A program made the translations under genes and the position numbers. From Pararhizobium gei (GTDB lineage Bacteria > Pseudomonadota > Alphaproteobacteria > Rhizobiales > Rhizobiaceae), in NCBI RefSeq assembly GCF_029223885.1, contig NZ_CP119409.1, positions 646,001-710,000 on the forward strand: DNA of 64,000 nt, in the 5' to 3' direction. The notes under the pieces are model-generated. The model made no database searches and was not told the DNA's origin. It saw nothing but the letters and a program-made list of their open reading frames with translations. This document shows positions 17,221 through 24,629 of this stretch, in pieces (the first letter of the stretch is position 1; each line of letters begins with the position of its first letter).

Positions 17221-17685
17221 TCAGGCCGCGTTGGAAGCCTGATCTTCGCAGAGGAAGGTGTAAATCGCCATCGCCGAATCCGTCGCACGAAGCTTGGCGA
17301 CCATGTCGGCGTCGCGCAGGACGCGCGCGATCCGCGACAAAGCTTTCAAGTGATCGGCCCCGGCCCCTTCTGGAGCCAGAAGAAGGAAGACGAGATCGAC
17401 GGGCTGATCGTCCAGAGCCTCAAAATCGACAGCCGATTCAAGCCGCGCGAAGATCCCGACAATTGATGTCAAATGGGCGAGTTTGCCGTGGGGAATAGCG
17501 ATGCCGTTGCCGACGCCGGTCGATCCTAGGCGCTCGCGCTGAACAACGACGTCGAAAATTTCCCGCTCAGGCAATCCGGTGAGTTTCGAGGCTTTTGCCG
17601 CCAATTCCTGGAGCAGTTGCTTCTTGGAATGAGCCTTCATGGCCGGAAGTATCGCATTCTGCTGCAGCAAGCCTGCCAATGCCAT
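17221..17685 (-). CDS. ptsN: Nitrogen PTS EIIA component PtsN
   Basis: A 154-residue EIIA-Ntr protein: LLQQNAILPAMKAHSKKQLLQELA, the ERERLGSTGVGNGIAIPHGK active-site region with phosphorylatable His (about residue 66), and DLVFLLLAPEGAGADHLKAL. It belongs to the nitrogen phosphotransfer chain (PtsP-NPr-PtsN) that regulates potassium transport, metabolism and RpoN-linked processes. The start ATG at 17685 has AGGAAAAAA upstream; a longer frame to 17742 would run across the preceding terminator hairpin. It is the last gene of the lptC-lptA-lptB-rpoN-hpf-ptsN cluster but is separated from hpf by a terminator-like hairpin. Confidence 0.95.
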   Translation of the reverse strand: MALAGLLQQNAILPAMKAHSKKQLLQELAAKASKLTGLPEREIFDVVVQRERLGSTGVGNGIAIPHGKLAHLTSIVGIFARLESAVDFEALDDQPVDLVFLLLAPEGAGADHLKALSRIARVLRDADMVAKLRATDSAMAIYTFLCEDQASNAA

Positions 17686-17710
17686 TCGTTTTTTCCTCGT
17701 TCGGTAGAGC

Positions 17711-17734
17711 AAAAGGCCGCCCGTCGAGGCGGCC
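17711..17734 (-). terminator. Terminator-like hairpin between hpf and ptsN
   Basis: Seven-base perfect stem GGCCGCC/GGCGGCC (17715-17721 with 17728-17734), loop of six. On the minus strand it is followed by TTTT at 17714-17711. It lies between the hpf stop and the ptsN start, so it could end or attenuate the rpoN-hpf transcript before ptsN. Confidence 0.6.
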
Positions 17735-17812
17735 AGGCTCATTCCTGGTTCTTGGTGGCTCTTGCCGGGCCATCAGCGGCCTTGCCTGCATCTGCCACCA
17801 GAGAGCGATCGT

Positions 17813-17838
17813 GTGGGCACCGGCATGCCGGCGCCCAC
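17813..17838 (-). terminator. 26-base palindrome just after hpf
   Basis: GTGGGC and CCGGCA are mirrored around 17825/17826, giving 12 of 13 pairs with one A-C mismatch. It starts 10 bases after the hpf stop. It has no T-run, so it is more likely an mRNA-stabilising or pausing hairpin than a strong terminator. Confidence 0.45.
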
Positions 17839-17847
17839 CAGAAACTC

Positions 17848-18423
17848 TCAGCCTTTGATCTTGGCTGCATCGATCCAGCCAATATTTCCATCGTTGCGCC
17901 GATAGACGATATTCAATTGCTCGCTGCCAGGACTGCGGAACATCAGGACGGGGTCGTCTGTCATGTCAAGCGCCATCACGGCGTTGGCGACAGACATCGT
18001 CTTCAGCTGCTTTGAACTTTCCGCGACGATTGTCGGCGCGTAATTTTCCGGAAGATCATCGTCTTCGTCCGGCACGCTGTCCATCACGGTATAGGCGACT
18101 TCCGCGAATCCTGCATGACCATTGCCATTGTGGTGATCCTTGAGTTTGCGCTTGTAACGCCGGATGCGCTTTGCGATCCGCTCGGATGCCGCGTCGAACG
18201 CAGCCTGCGGATCGTTGGCTTCACCGCTTGCCTGCAAGGCAGCCCCGGAATCGAGGTGTATCTTGCAATCCGCGCTGAAACGGGATCCGGATTTTTCCAC
18301 AGTGACCTGGCTTGAATATCCTCCGTCAAAATATTTGGTTACGGCCTGTTCGATCTGATCTTCAATCCGCAGACGAAACGTTTCGCCGATTTCCATATGT
18401 TTACCGGATACACGCACACTCAT
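17848..18423 (-). CDS. hpf: Long-form ribosome hibernation-promoting factor
   Basis: A 191-residue protein of the long HPF/RaiA type. The N-terminal domain (about residues 1-105) has MSVRVSGKHMEIGETFRLR and the basic ERIAKRIRRYKRKLKDHH helix that enters the ribosome decoding centre. The C-terminal domain ends MALDMTDDPVLMFRSPGSEQLNIVYRRNDGNIGWID, which mediates 100S dimerisation in long forms. It is located right after rpoN, its usual place in Proteobacteria. The 259 bases between rpoN and hpf are large enough for a separate promoter. The ribosome-binding site is GAGGAAA. Confidence 0.95.
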   Translation of the reverse strand: MSVRVSGKHMEIGETFRLRIEDQIEQAVTKYFDGGYSSQVTVEKSGSRFSADCKIHLDSGAALQASGEANDPQAAFDAASERIAKRIRRYKRKLKDHHNGNGHAGFAEVAYTVMDSVPDEDDDLPENYAPTIVAESSKQLKTMSVANAVMALDMTDDPVLMFRSPGSEQLNIVYRRNDGNIGWIDAAKIKG

Positions 18424-18560
18424 GGAGTTTCCTCTCTTTTCGTGATTTGCGTATCCAGTCTATTCCAACCGCAACCGTCATCCAAGCATTTCACGCGTGC
18501 AAATGCATTTTGCGGCGGGAAGCCAGAATTTGCCGTGTTTGCGGCAGAGCCAATCCTTTG

Positions 18561-18576
18561 CCGCACCCGAGTGCGG
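18561..18576 (-). terminator. Weak hairpin after rpoN
   Basis: CCGCAC (18561-18566) and GTGCGG (18571-18576) form a six-base stem with a four-base loop, about 107 bases after the rpoN stop on the minus strand. No T-run follows, so termination is doubtful. An alternative pairing uses GCGGCA at 18541-18546 with TGCCGC at 18559-18564. Confidence 0.3.
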
Positions 18577-18682
18577 GCGGCTCATACCCCTGGGTGTTAT
18601 AAAAGTCAAATGGAGAGTCGATCTCGCGCCAGCGTTGTGCCGTAAGTCTATGGACGATGGACGCCGGCCGGCAGTGTCCCCG

Positions 18683-20248
18683 TCAGGCCGAAACCTTGGC
18701 CAGGGCTCGCTTCTCCCGGCGCCGCTGCACCGAAGACGGAAGGTTCATGGCCTCGCGATATTTGGCGACTGTCCTGCGGGCAATATCGACGCCGCCCTTT
18801 TTCAGGATATCGACGATGTCGTCGTCGGAAAGCACCGCCTCGGGGCTTTCGAGCAGGATCATGTTACGAATGCGATGCCGCACAGATTCCGCTGAGTGGC
18901 CGTCTCCGCCCCCGGCCGAGTTGATCGAGACGGTGAAGAAATATTTCAGCTCGAACAGCCCGCGCGGCGTGAGCATGTATTTGTTCGAGGTAACGCGGCT
19001 GACCGTCGATTCATGCATTTTGATGGCATCTGCCACGGTCTTGAGGTTCAGGGGCCGCAAGTGATCGACGCCATTGACGAAAAAGGCATCCTGCTGGCGC
19101 ACGATCTCGGTTGCGACTTTCATGATCGTCTTGGCCCGCTGATCAAGACTGCGCGTCAGCCAGTTCGCCGTCTGCATGCATTCAGCCAGGAATGCGTGGT
19201 CGGCGCTATGTTTCGGCGCATGACGCGAAACAGTCGTGTAGTAGGTCTGGTTGACCAGAACCCGCGGCAAGGTCTCAGGATTGAGTTCGATAGCCCAACT
19301 TCCATTCTGCGCCGGCCGAACCACAACATCGGGAACGATCGCCTCGCAGGGGCTTGTCTCGAAGCTGGTGCCGGGCTTCGGATCAAGCTTGCGGATTTCC
19401 GCAAGCATATCGATCAGATCCTCCTCGTCCACACCGCAGATCCGCTTGAGGCTCGCGAAATCCCGACGTGCAAGAAGTTCGAGATGGTCGAGAAGCGTTG
19501 CCATGGCCGGATCCAGCCGATTGCGCTGGCGTAGCTGTATGGCGAGGCACTCGCTTAAGGAGCGGGCAAAGACGCCGGGAGGATCAAGTTGCTGCAGGCT
19601 GTGAAGGACGCGTGATACATCCGCCGTCGTCGAGCCCAGCCTTGCGGCCATTTCTGCTATGTCGGCGTGCAGATAGCCAGCCTCGTCGAGCTGGTCGATC
19701 AGGTGCTGGGCAATAAGGCGATCAACGTCTGTATGAATGCTGAAGGGAATCTGCTCGTTCAGGACGTCCCGCAATGTCACCCGATTGGCAACGAACTCGT
19801 CCAGATTATAACCGTCGCTGATCTCGCTGTCGCCGCCCGGCATGGATTTCCATTGGCCAAGCAACTCCGGCGCGTCGGCGCGATGTGGCGCCATGTCATC
19901 GGGATAGACATTCTCGAAATTGGCGTCGAGCTGCTCGCTCATCTGCTCGCCTGTTACGGCGGTCGCGCTGTCGTAGACATCGCTCGCGATGTCATAGGAG
20001 GATTGTTCGTCGCGTTCGCCCGGCGCGTCGGGCGTGATATGCAGGTCTTCCCTGCCGGATCGCTCCAGACCACCGGTCGCGTCGTCGTTTGATGCAAATT
20101 CTAGAAGTGGATTCTTTTCGACTTCCGTCTCGATGAATTGGGTCAGTTCGAAATGCGTCATCTGCAGCAGCTGGATCGACTGCATCAGTTGTGGCGTCAT
20201 TGCCAAGGTCTGGCTTTGACGCAGAAAGAGGCTGGCTGACAGGGCCAT
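18683..20248 (-). CDS. rpoN: RNA polymerase sigma-54 factor
   Basis: A 521-residue sigma-54. Region I is LFLRQSQTLAMTPQLMQSIQLLQM, the Gln/Leu-rich activator-responsive segment. Region II is acidic (residues about 50-120). Next is the core-binding domain, then the helix-turn-helix in LKTVADAIKMHESTVSRVTSNK. The C-terminal RpoN box ARRTVAKYRE (near residue 493) recognises the -24 element. It directs nitrogen-assimilation, transport and, in rhizobia, nitrogen-fixation promoters. The first gene upstream is lptB across a 341-base gap that contains a sigma-54-type promoter sequence pointing away from rpoN. Confidence 0.98.
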   Translation of the reverse strand: MALSASLFLRQSQTLAMTPQLMQSIQLLQMTHFELTQFIETEVEKNPLLEFASNDDATGGLERSGREDLHITPDAPGERDEQSSYDIASDVYDSATAVTGEQMSEQLDANFENVYPDDMAPHRADAPELLGQWKSMPGGDSEISDGYNLDEFVANRVTLRDVLNEQIPFSIHTDVDRLIAQHLIDQLDEAGYLHADIAEMAARLGSTTADVSRVLHSLQQLDPPGVFARSLSECLAIQLRQRNRLDPAMATLLDHLELLARRDFASLKRICGVDEEDLIDMLAEIRKLDPKPGTSFETSPCEAIVPDVVVRPAQNGSWAIELNPETLPRVLVNQTYYTTVSRHAPKHSADHAFLAECMQTANWLTRSLDQRAKTIMKVATEIVRQQDAFFVNGVDHLRPLNLKTVADAIKMHESTVSRVTSNKYMLTPRGLFELKYFFTVSINSAGGGDGHSAESVRHRIRNMILLESPEAVLSDDDIVDILKKGGVDIARRTVAKYREAMNLPSSVQRRREKRALAKVSA

Positions 20249-20309
20249 GCGGACGCTAAACTCCCCTCAATTTTCCGAGCTGACATCCGCGTTCGGTTCG
20301 CGCAGACAC

Positions 20310-20325
20310 CCAATTCGTCAATTGG
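20310..20325. promoter_or_regulatory. Inverted repeat upstream of rpoN
   Basis: CCAATT (20310-20315), CGTC, AATTGG (20320-20325), about 62 bases before the rpoN start. Its right arm shares the GG of the sigma-54-like site. It could be an operator for rpoN control; no protein can be named. Confidence 0.35.
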
Positions 20326-20337
20326 CCCAAAAATTGC
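20322..20337 (+). promoter_or_regulatory. Sigma-54-type -24/-12 promoter sequence
   Basis: TTGGCCCAAAAATTGC has GG and GC separated by exactly ten bases, as sigma-54 promoters require, and the -12 TTGC is perfect. It points rightward, away from rpoN and antisense to the lptB end, with a predicted start near 20349. It may serve in rpoN autoregulation or drive an unannotated RNA. Confidence 0.45.
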
Positions 20338-20541
20338 TTATTAAAGGGGTTTGGTCAAGCGCACGTGCAAAATAAGATGAATCGCGGCTGCCGAAGGCGG
20401 TTCCGTAAGCAGCAGGCACAATCCCAAGGCAATTCGCCCTGTTGCAACTGCTATAAACTGCTCCAGTGAAACGTTGCGTAAAAGCTGGCGGCGGTCAAGA
20501 CCATTGTCCCAAAAACGGCAATCCTGCCTTTGAGACGCTGG

Positions 20542-20575
20542 TTTCATTTACCATCAAGTTTCATTTACCCTCAAG
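20542..20575. repeat. Two tandem copies of a 17-base unit after lptB
   Basis: TTTCATTTACCATCAAG is followed directly by the same unit with C in place of A at position 12. The repeat ends 15 bases from the lptB stop. Confidence 0.8.
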
Positions 20576-20589
20576 GCGATGATGCCGCC

Positions 20590-21399
20590 TCAAAGGCTGA
20601 AATTGTCGCCCAGATAAAGGCGTCGCACATCCGCATTCGCGACAATGTCATTGGCCCGGCCATGAGTCAGCACTTCGCCGGCATGAATGATATAGGCGCG
20701 ATCGATCAACCCCAGCGTCTCGCGGACATTGTGATCGGTGATCAGCACGCCGATCCCGCGCGATGTCAGATGCCGGACCAAGGCCTGGATATCAGCAACG
20801 GAGATCGGATCGACACCCGCAAAGGGCTCGTCGAGCAGCATGAAAGTCGGATCGGTTGCCAGCGCGCGGGCAATTTCCAGCCTCCGGCGCTCGCCCCCCG
20901 AGAGTGCGACAGCCGGCGATTTGCGCAGATGCGAAATATTGAATTCGCCCAGCAACTCGTTGAGCTTGTGTTCCCGCCGCTCGCGCTTCCTGTCGTGCAG
21001 CTCCAACACGGCGCGGATGTTGTCCTCGACCGTCAGACCACGGAAAATCGAGGCTTCCTGCGGCAGATATCCGACGCCGAGCCGTGCCCGGCGGTACATC
21101 GGCATCGACGTGACGTCGTTGCCGTTGATCTCGATCGAGCCTTCATCGACCGGCACGAGCCCCGTGATCATGTAGAAACAGGTGGTCTTGCCGGCTCCGT
21201 TCGGCCCAAGCAGTCCGACTGCCTCGCCACGGCGCACGACCAGCGACACGCCATTGACGACGCGTCTGCCGCGATAGGACTTCGTCAGGCCGCGCGCGAT
21301 CAGGGTTCCTTCGTAGCGTGCCTTGTCGATAACGCGCTCCGGACCTGACGCCTCGGGCTTGCCGCTCCGGTTGCTCTTGGAAAGAAAAGGAATGTCCAC
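20590..21399 (-). CDS. lptB: LPS export ABC transporter ATP-binding protein LptB
   Basis: A 269-residue ATPase. Walker A is GPNGAGKTT (near residue 64), the Q-loop is in YLPQEASIFRGLTVEDN, and the ABC signature is LSGGERRRLEIARAL. Walker B is FMLLDEPFAGVDP, and the H-loop His is in VLITDHNV. It powers LptFG to pull lipopolysaccharide from the inner membrane. The protein carries a 28-residue basic N-terminal extension (LSKSNRSGKPEASGPERV) seen in rhizobial LptB. The start is GTG 21399, six bases after the lptA stop. Confidence 0.96.
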   Translation of the reverse strand: MDIPFLSKSNRSGKPEASGPERVIDKARYEGTLIARGLTKSYRGRRVVNGVSLVVRRGEAVGLLGPNGAGKTTCFYMITGLVPVDEGSIEINGNDVTSMPMYRRARLGVGYLPQEASIFRGLTVEDNIRAVLELHDRKRERREHKLNELLGEFNISHLRKSPAVALSGGERRRLEIARALATDPTFMLLDEPFAGVDPISVADIQALVRHLTSRGIGVLITDHNVRETLGLIDRAYIIHAGEVLTHGRANDIVANADVRRLYLGDNFSL

Positions 21400-21405
21400 G
21401 TCGGG

Positions 21406-21954
21406 TCAGTTCGTCTTCTGGGACTTCGGATCAAGCTGGATCTGGACACGTCCGCCGCAGGCTTCGAGCTGCGCCTCGCCGGTGTCCATCTTCACGTTCA
21501 GCTCACAGCCCGTGAAGACATTCTTGCCCTCCGAGAGAACCACCTGCTTGCCTTTGAGGACCAGAGTCTGCGCCGTCATGTTGAACACGCCGCTGTCGGC
21601 TGTGGCCTGCTGCGTGCCCGACTGCAGGAAAACCTTTTTGTCCACCTCGATGCGATCGATATCGGCATTGCCGCCTGAAATCGCTCCGCCGCCCTTTTTA
21701 TAGTAGACGACCATGCTGCCGGCCTGCAGCGTCGTCGTGCCCTGAACCACCTTCACATTGCCGGTGAAAATGGCCTTGCTTTCCGGATCCTTGATCTCGA
21801 GTTTGTCGCTCTCGATCTGGATCGGCTGATCATTGGATAGTTCCAGCCCTTTCATCCGGCTGGATGCTTCCTGTGCTCCAGCGGGAAGGGCGCAGGCAAA
21901 AAAGCCAAGGAGTAAAAATGTTCCGGCAAGGCGAGGGGCGGAGATGGCCGACAT
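21406..21954 (-). CDS. lptA: LPS transport periplasmic protein LptA
   Basis: A protein of 182 residues from ATG 21954 (185 if the in-frame GTG at 21963 is used). It has a Sec signal peptide (RLAGTFLLLGFFACALPAGAQ) and an OstA/LptA beta-jellyroll domain: PIQIESDKLEIKDPESKAIFTGNVKVVQG, then the repeats ADSGVFNMTAQTLVLKG and GCELNVKMDTGEAQL. It forms the periplasmic bridge carrying LPS from LptC to LptD. Position between lptC and lptB supports the call. It is tightly packed with lptC (17 bases) and lptB. Confidence 0.92.
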   Translation of the reverse strand: MSAISAPRLAGTFLLLGFFACALPAGAQEASSRMKGLELSNDQPIQIESDKLEIKDPESKAIFTGNVKVVQGTTTLQAGSMVVYYKKGGGAISGGNADIDRIEVDKKVFLQSGTQQATADSGVFNMTAQTLVLKGKQVVLSEGKNVFTGCELNVKMDTGEAQLEACGGRVQIQLDPKSQKTN

Positions 21955-21971
21955 GAGGTGCACCGGTGCTT

Positions 21972-22640
21972 CTAGTTTGTGGTTTTGCGAATGGTTTTAG
22001 GATCGACGATGACCTTGACCATGCCTTCGAACGTTACGATGCGTCCCTTATCCGTCATTCTCAGCGACTGTGCAACAATGGAACCGCCGTTCATGCTGAT
22101 GGCGATTGGCTTTTTGCTGTTCATCTCGCCGCCATCGATATTGAGATAGGCGGCTTGGAAATCGGCGATCACGCCATTGTTCATGCTGATGCTGAAAGGC
22201 GCATTCATATCCAGCGTATTGGCGCCCCGATCATAGATGCCGCTTGTCGCATCGACGGTGGCAATCAACGTCTCGTTGACAGGCATTTCGGCACGGATCG
22301 TCTCCAGCGTGATGATGTTGGGATTGGCGATGTCCTGCAACGCCCGCACGGCTTTCATGGAATAGCTGATATCCTGCTTGTTGCGGCCGGAGATGGCGGG
22401 GTTCTGCATGACGATCTTGCCGTTTTCGATCGTGGCATTCTCAATCTTCAGGTCTTCCGGCAAAAAGGCGCGTACCACGGAAACGGCGGCGAAGGCCGCA
22501 CCGATCAGAACGGCGATCAGCGGGAGAACGATCTTAAGCCGCCTGACCAGGCGCGAATGGCGCGCCGCTGCCCCGTAGGCATCGGCAATTGTCAGTCCGG
22601 AATGCGGCAAGGCGCCGGAGAGTTGCGCGTCGATCGACAT
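21972..22640 (-). CDS. lptC: LPS export system protein LptC
   Basis: A 222-residue bitopic membrane protein. A short basic cytoplasmic N-terminus is followed by one helix (IVLPLIAVLIGAAFAAVSVV, about residues 37-56) and a periplasmic beta-jellyroll (LptC/DUF1239) with SISMNNGVIADFQAAYLNIDGG and SMNGGSIVAQSLRMTDKG. It receives LPS from the LptBFG transporter. It heads the lptC-lptA-lptB-rpoN run. The sequence is weakly conserved in the family, so the call leans on both fold pattern and position. RBS: CAGGA before ATG. Confidence 0.9.
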   Translation of the reverse strand: MSIDAQLSGALPHSGLTIADAYGAAARHSRLVRRLKIVLPLIAVLIGAAFAAVSVVRAFLPEDLKIENATIENGKIVMQNPAISGRNKQDISYSMKAVRALQDIANPNIITLETIRAEMPVNETLIATVDATSGIYDRGANTLDMNAPFSISMNNGVIADFQAAYLNIDGGEMNSKKPIAISMNGGSIVAQSLRMTDKGRIVTFEGMVKVIVDPKTIRKTTN

Positions 22641-22696
22641 GGATATCCTGTTGTTTCAAAGCGTCACCTGACAAAACTCTTGAGGAGGTTCGCTTG

Positions 22697-22810
22697 ATGG
22701 ATCTCTTTGCCTTGAATATGGAGATTTTTTTGTGCGACGACAATGGAGGCTCGAATTTTGTTGAAATAGGGTTACAACGTCGCGCCGAACAGGATTTTCA
22801 TCGCGCATGA
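22697..22810 (+). CDS. Possible 37-residue leader ORF upstream of sppA
   Basis: A short frame with an excellent GAGGAGG at 22682-22688, eight bases before its ATG, encoding MDLFALNMEIFLCDDNGG and a further 19 residues. Its TGA (22808-22810) overlaps an in-frame sppA ATG at 22807 in the ATGA manner. This could mean translational coupling to sppA, or be chance. There is no recognisable domain. Confidence 0.35.
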   Translation: MDLFALNMEIFLCDDNGGSNFVEIGLQRRAEQDFHRA

Positions 22811-22836
22811 CGCAGGTGATCGAAGAGGAGACGACC

Positions 22837-23796
22837 ATGGACCAGCTTGCCATCGCGGACCGCCGCCAGCTTCGGCGCAAGCTGAGTTTCTGGCGGCTGG
22901 TCGCAATCGCGCTGGTGCTTCTTGCCGGCGTTGCGGCCTATGTCTATGCGAGCGCCGGGCAGTCCGGTGCCTTTGGGCGTCCACACATCGCCCGGGTCGA
23001 CATATCCGGCATTATCCAGGACGACCGCGAACTGGTGGAGCGGCTGGAGCGGATTGCCGAAACCGACGCCGTCAAGGCTCTTGTCATCAGTATTTCATCG
23101 CCGGGCGGCACGACCTATGGCGGCGAGGTGCTCTACAAGGCCATCCGCAAGGTTGCCGCCAGAAAGCCCGTGGTCTCTGACGTGCGCACGCTGGCCGCAT
23201 CGGCAGGCTACATGATAGCCCTTGCCGGCGACCGGATCGTGGCTGGCGAAACATCGATCACCGGCTCAATTGGCGTTCTTTTCCAATATCCCCAGATAAA
23301 GACGCTTCTCGACAAGATCGGCGTGTCGCTGGAAGAGATCAAATCGGCGCCGCTGAAGGCGGAGCCATCGCCTTTTCATCCGCCGAGCGATGAAGCCAAG
23401 GCGGTTATCCAGGCCATGATCGACGACAGCTTCAACTGGTTTGTCGATCTGGTTGCCGAACGGAGAAACATGCCGCGCCCCGAAGCCGTCGAGCTTGCCG
23501 ACGGACGGATCTTCACCGGTCGCCAGGCGCTGAAGCTGAAGCTGGTCGATGAACTCGGCGGCGATGACGAAATCCGCACCTTTCTCGACAGCCGCAAGGT
23601 GGGCAAGGATCTGGAGATCGTTGATTGGGCCGCGCCTGAGGCCTCGCTGCCGTTCGGGCTTGGCGCGCTTGCGGTGTCATGGCTCAAATCCTTGGGATAT
23701 GAGGCTTTTCCCGCTCTCGGAAGTCTTGAAAAGATCGGCGAGGAGAAGTTGTTTCTTGACGGTCTGGTTTCCGTTTGGCAGGTTGGCAACCACTGA
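22837..23796 (+). CDS. sppA: Signal peptide peptidase SppA (short form)
   Basis: A 319-residue membrane-anchored serine protease of family S49. One N-terminal helix (WRLVAIALVLLAGVAAYVYA) is followed by the protease domain. It shows ALVISISSPGGTTYGGEVLY, the nucleophile region TLAASAGYMIALAGDRIVA, GSIGV, and the general-base Lys region IKSAPLKAEPSPF. It degrades signal peptides left in the membrane after secretion. ATG 22837 has GAAGAGGAG upstream. ATG 22807 would add ten residues and overlap the leader ORF. Length matches the single-domain S49 type. Confidence 0.93.
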   Translation: MDQLAIADRRQLRRKLSFWRLVAIALVLLAGVAAYVYASAGQSGAFGRPHIARVDISGIIQDDRELVERLERIAETDAVKALVISISSPGGTTYGGEVLYKAIRKVAARKPVVSDVRTLAASAGYMIALAGDRIVAGETSITGSIGVLFQYPQIKTLLDKIGVSLEEIKSAPLKAEPSPFHPPSDEAKAVIQAMIDDSFNWFVDLVAERRNMPRPEAVELADGRIFTGRQALKLKLVDELGGDDEIRTFLDSRKVGKDLEIVDWAAPEASLPFGLGALAVSWLKSLGYEAFPALGSLEKIGEEKLFLDGLVSVWQVGNH

Positions 23797-23919
23797 GGCA
23801 CCCGGTGTCCAGTTGGCTGCTGCCATCTGGCCATCAAAAAAAGGCTTGTATATCGTCCGGCGGGTTCTCTAACTGCCTGATGCTTGAAATCATACGTGAA
23901 TTCACGAAGAGGGGCGACA

Positions 23920-24222
23920 GTGATCAAGTCAGAACTGGTGCAGATTGTTGCGGCTCGCAATCCGCATCTTTATCATCGCGATGTCGAAAATATCGTCAAT
24001 GCGGTTCTCGACGAGATCACCGACGCGTTGTCTGCCGGCAACCGTGTGGAACTGCGCGGATTCGGCGCCTTTTCGGTAAAGAACCGCCCGTCGCGCTCCG
24101 GCCGAAACCCGCGCACCGGCGACAGCGTTTTTGTTGAAGAGAAGTGGGTGCCGTTCTTCAAGACGGGCAAGGAACTGCGCGAGCGCCTCAACCCCGGCTC
24201 GGACGACGAAGACGACGAATAG
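23920..24222 (+). CDS. ihfB: Integration host factor subunit beta
   Basis: A 100-residue DNA-bending protein of the HU/IHF family. It has [17 protein letters not shown], the dimer core [32 protein letters not shown], and the DNA-intercalating arm [18 protein letters not shown] with the key RNPxTG. It pairs with IhfA and assists many sigma-54 promoters, which fits rpoN nearby. Translation starts at GTG 23920 with AGAGGGG upstream. The C-terminus is a short acidic tail (GSDDEDDE). Length is typical. Confidence 0.95.
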   Translation: MIKSELVQIVAARNPHLYHRDVENIVNAVLDEITDALSAGNRVELRGFGAFSVKNRPSRSGRNPRTGDSVFVEEKWVPFFKTGKELRERLNPGSDDEDDE

Positions 24223-24275
24223 GCATGATCCACCCGGCGCTTCCGGTGCCGGGTTCAGGGAATGACGGAGACGGA

Positions 24276-24623
24276 ATGAACATGAAGAAGCTGGTGAAAA
24301 TCCTGGTGCTGGTTCCCGTCAGCATCGTCCTGATCGTGCTTTCGGTGGCAAACCGGCAGATCGTCACGCTTGCGCTCAATCCGTTCGATCCGGCCGACAG
24401 TGTGCTGTCCGCTTCCGCACCCTTTTTCGTTTTCCTGTTCCTCGCCGTGATCGCCGGAATGATTATCGGCTCTTTTGCCACGTGGTTCAGCCAGGCAAAA
24501 TACCGCAAACGCGCCCGCTCCGAGGCGCACGAAGCGGTGAAATGGCATGCCGAGGCGGAAAAGCATAAAAGCCGCGCCGAGACCATCGCATCGCAGGCAC
24601 TCCTCCCGGCTTCTTCCAGATAG
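24276..24623 (+). CDS. LapA family membrane protein (DUF1049)
   Basis: A 115-residue protein with two transmembrane helices (VKILVLVPVSIVLIVLSVAN and APFFVFLFLAVIAGMIIGSF) joined by a short periplasmic loop. The C-terminal cytoplasmic helix is rich in Ala, Glu, Lys and Arg. This matches LapA/YciS (DUF1049), an envelope protein which in E. coli works with LapB to control LPS synthesis. The location after ihfB is the usual one in Proteobacteria. The ATG at 24276 follows CGGAGACGG; 24282 is an alternative ATG. Confidence 0.85.
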   Translation: MNMKKLVKILVLVPVSIVLIVLSVANRQIVTLALNPFDPADSVLSASAPFFVFLFLAVIAGMIIGSFATWFSQAKYRKRARSEAHEAVKWHAEAEKHKSRAETIASQALLPASSR

Positions 24624-24629
24624 AAAGTT

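Larger units (their letters stand above)
20249..20589. other. 341-base gap between lptB and rpoN with regulatory-looking sequence
   Basis: No convincing gene. It contains, left to right: an inverted repeat CCAATT-N4-AATTGG, an overlapping sigma-54-type promoter on the + strand, and two tandem copies of a 17-base unit next to the lptB stop. The 68-residue frame at 20341-20547 lacks a ribosome-binding site and family features. Confidence 0.6.

Noticed and set aside
16260..17498. 412-residue + strand frame
   Set aside because: Antisense to the SDR gene and part of ptsN; the translation has no domain features.
20341..20547. 68-residue frame in the lptB-rpoN gap
   Set aside because: No ribosome-binding site or domain; it overlaps likely regulatory sequence.
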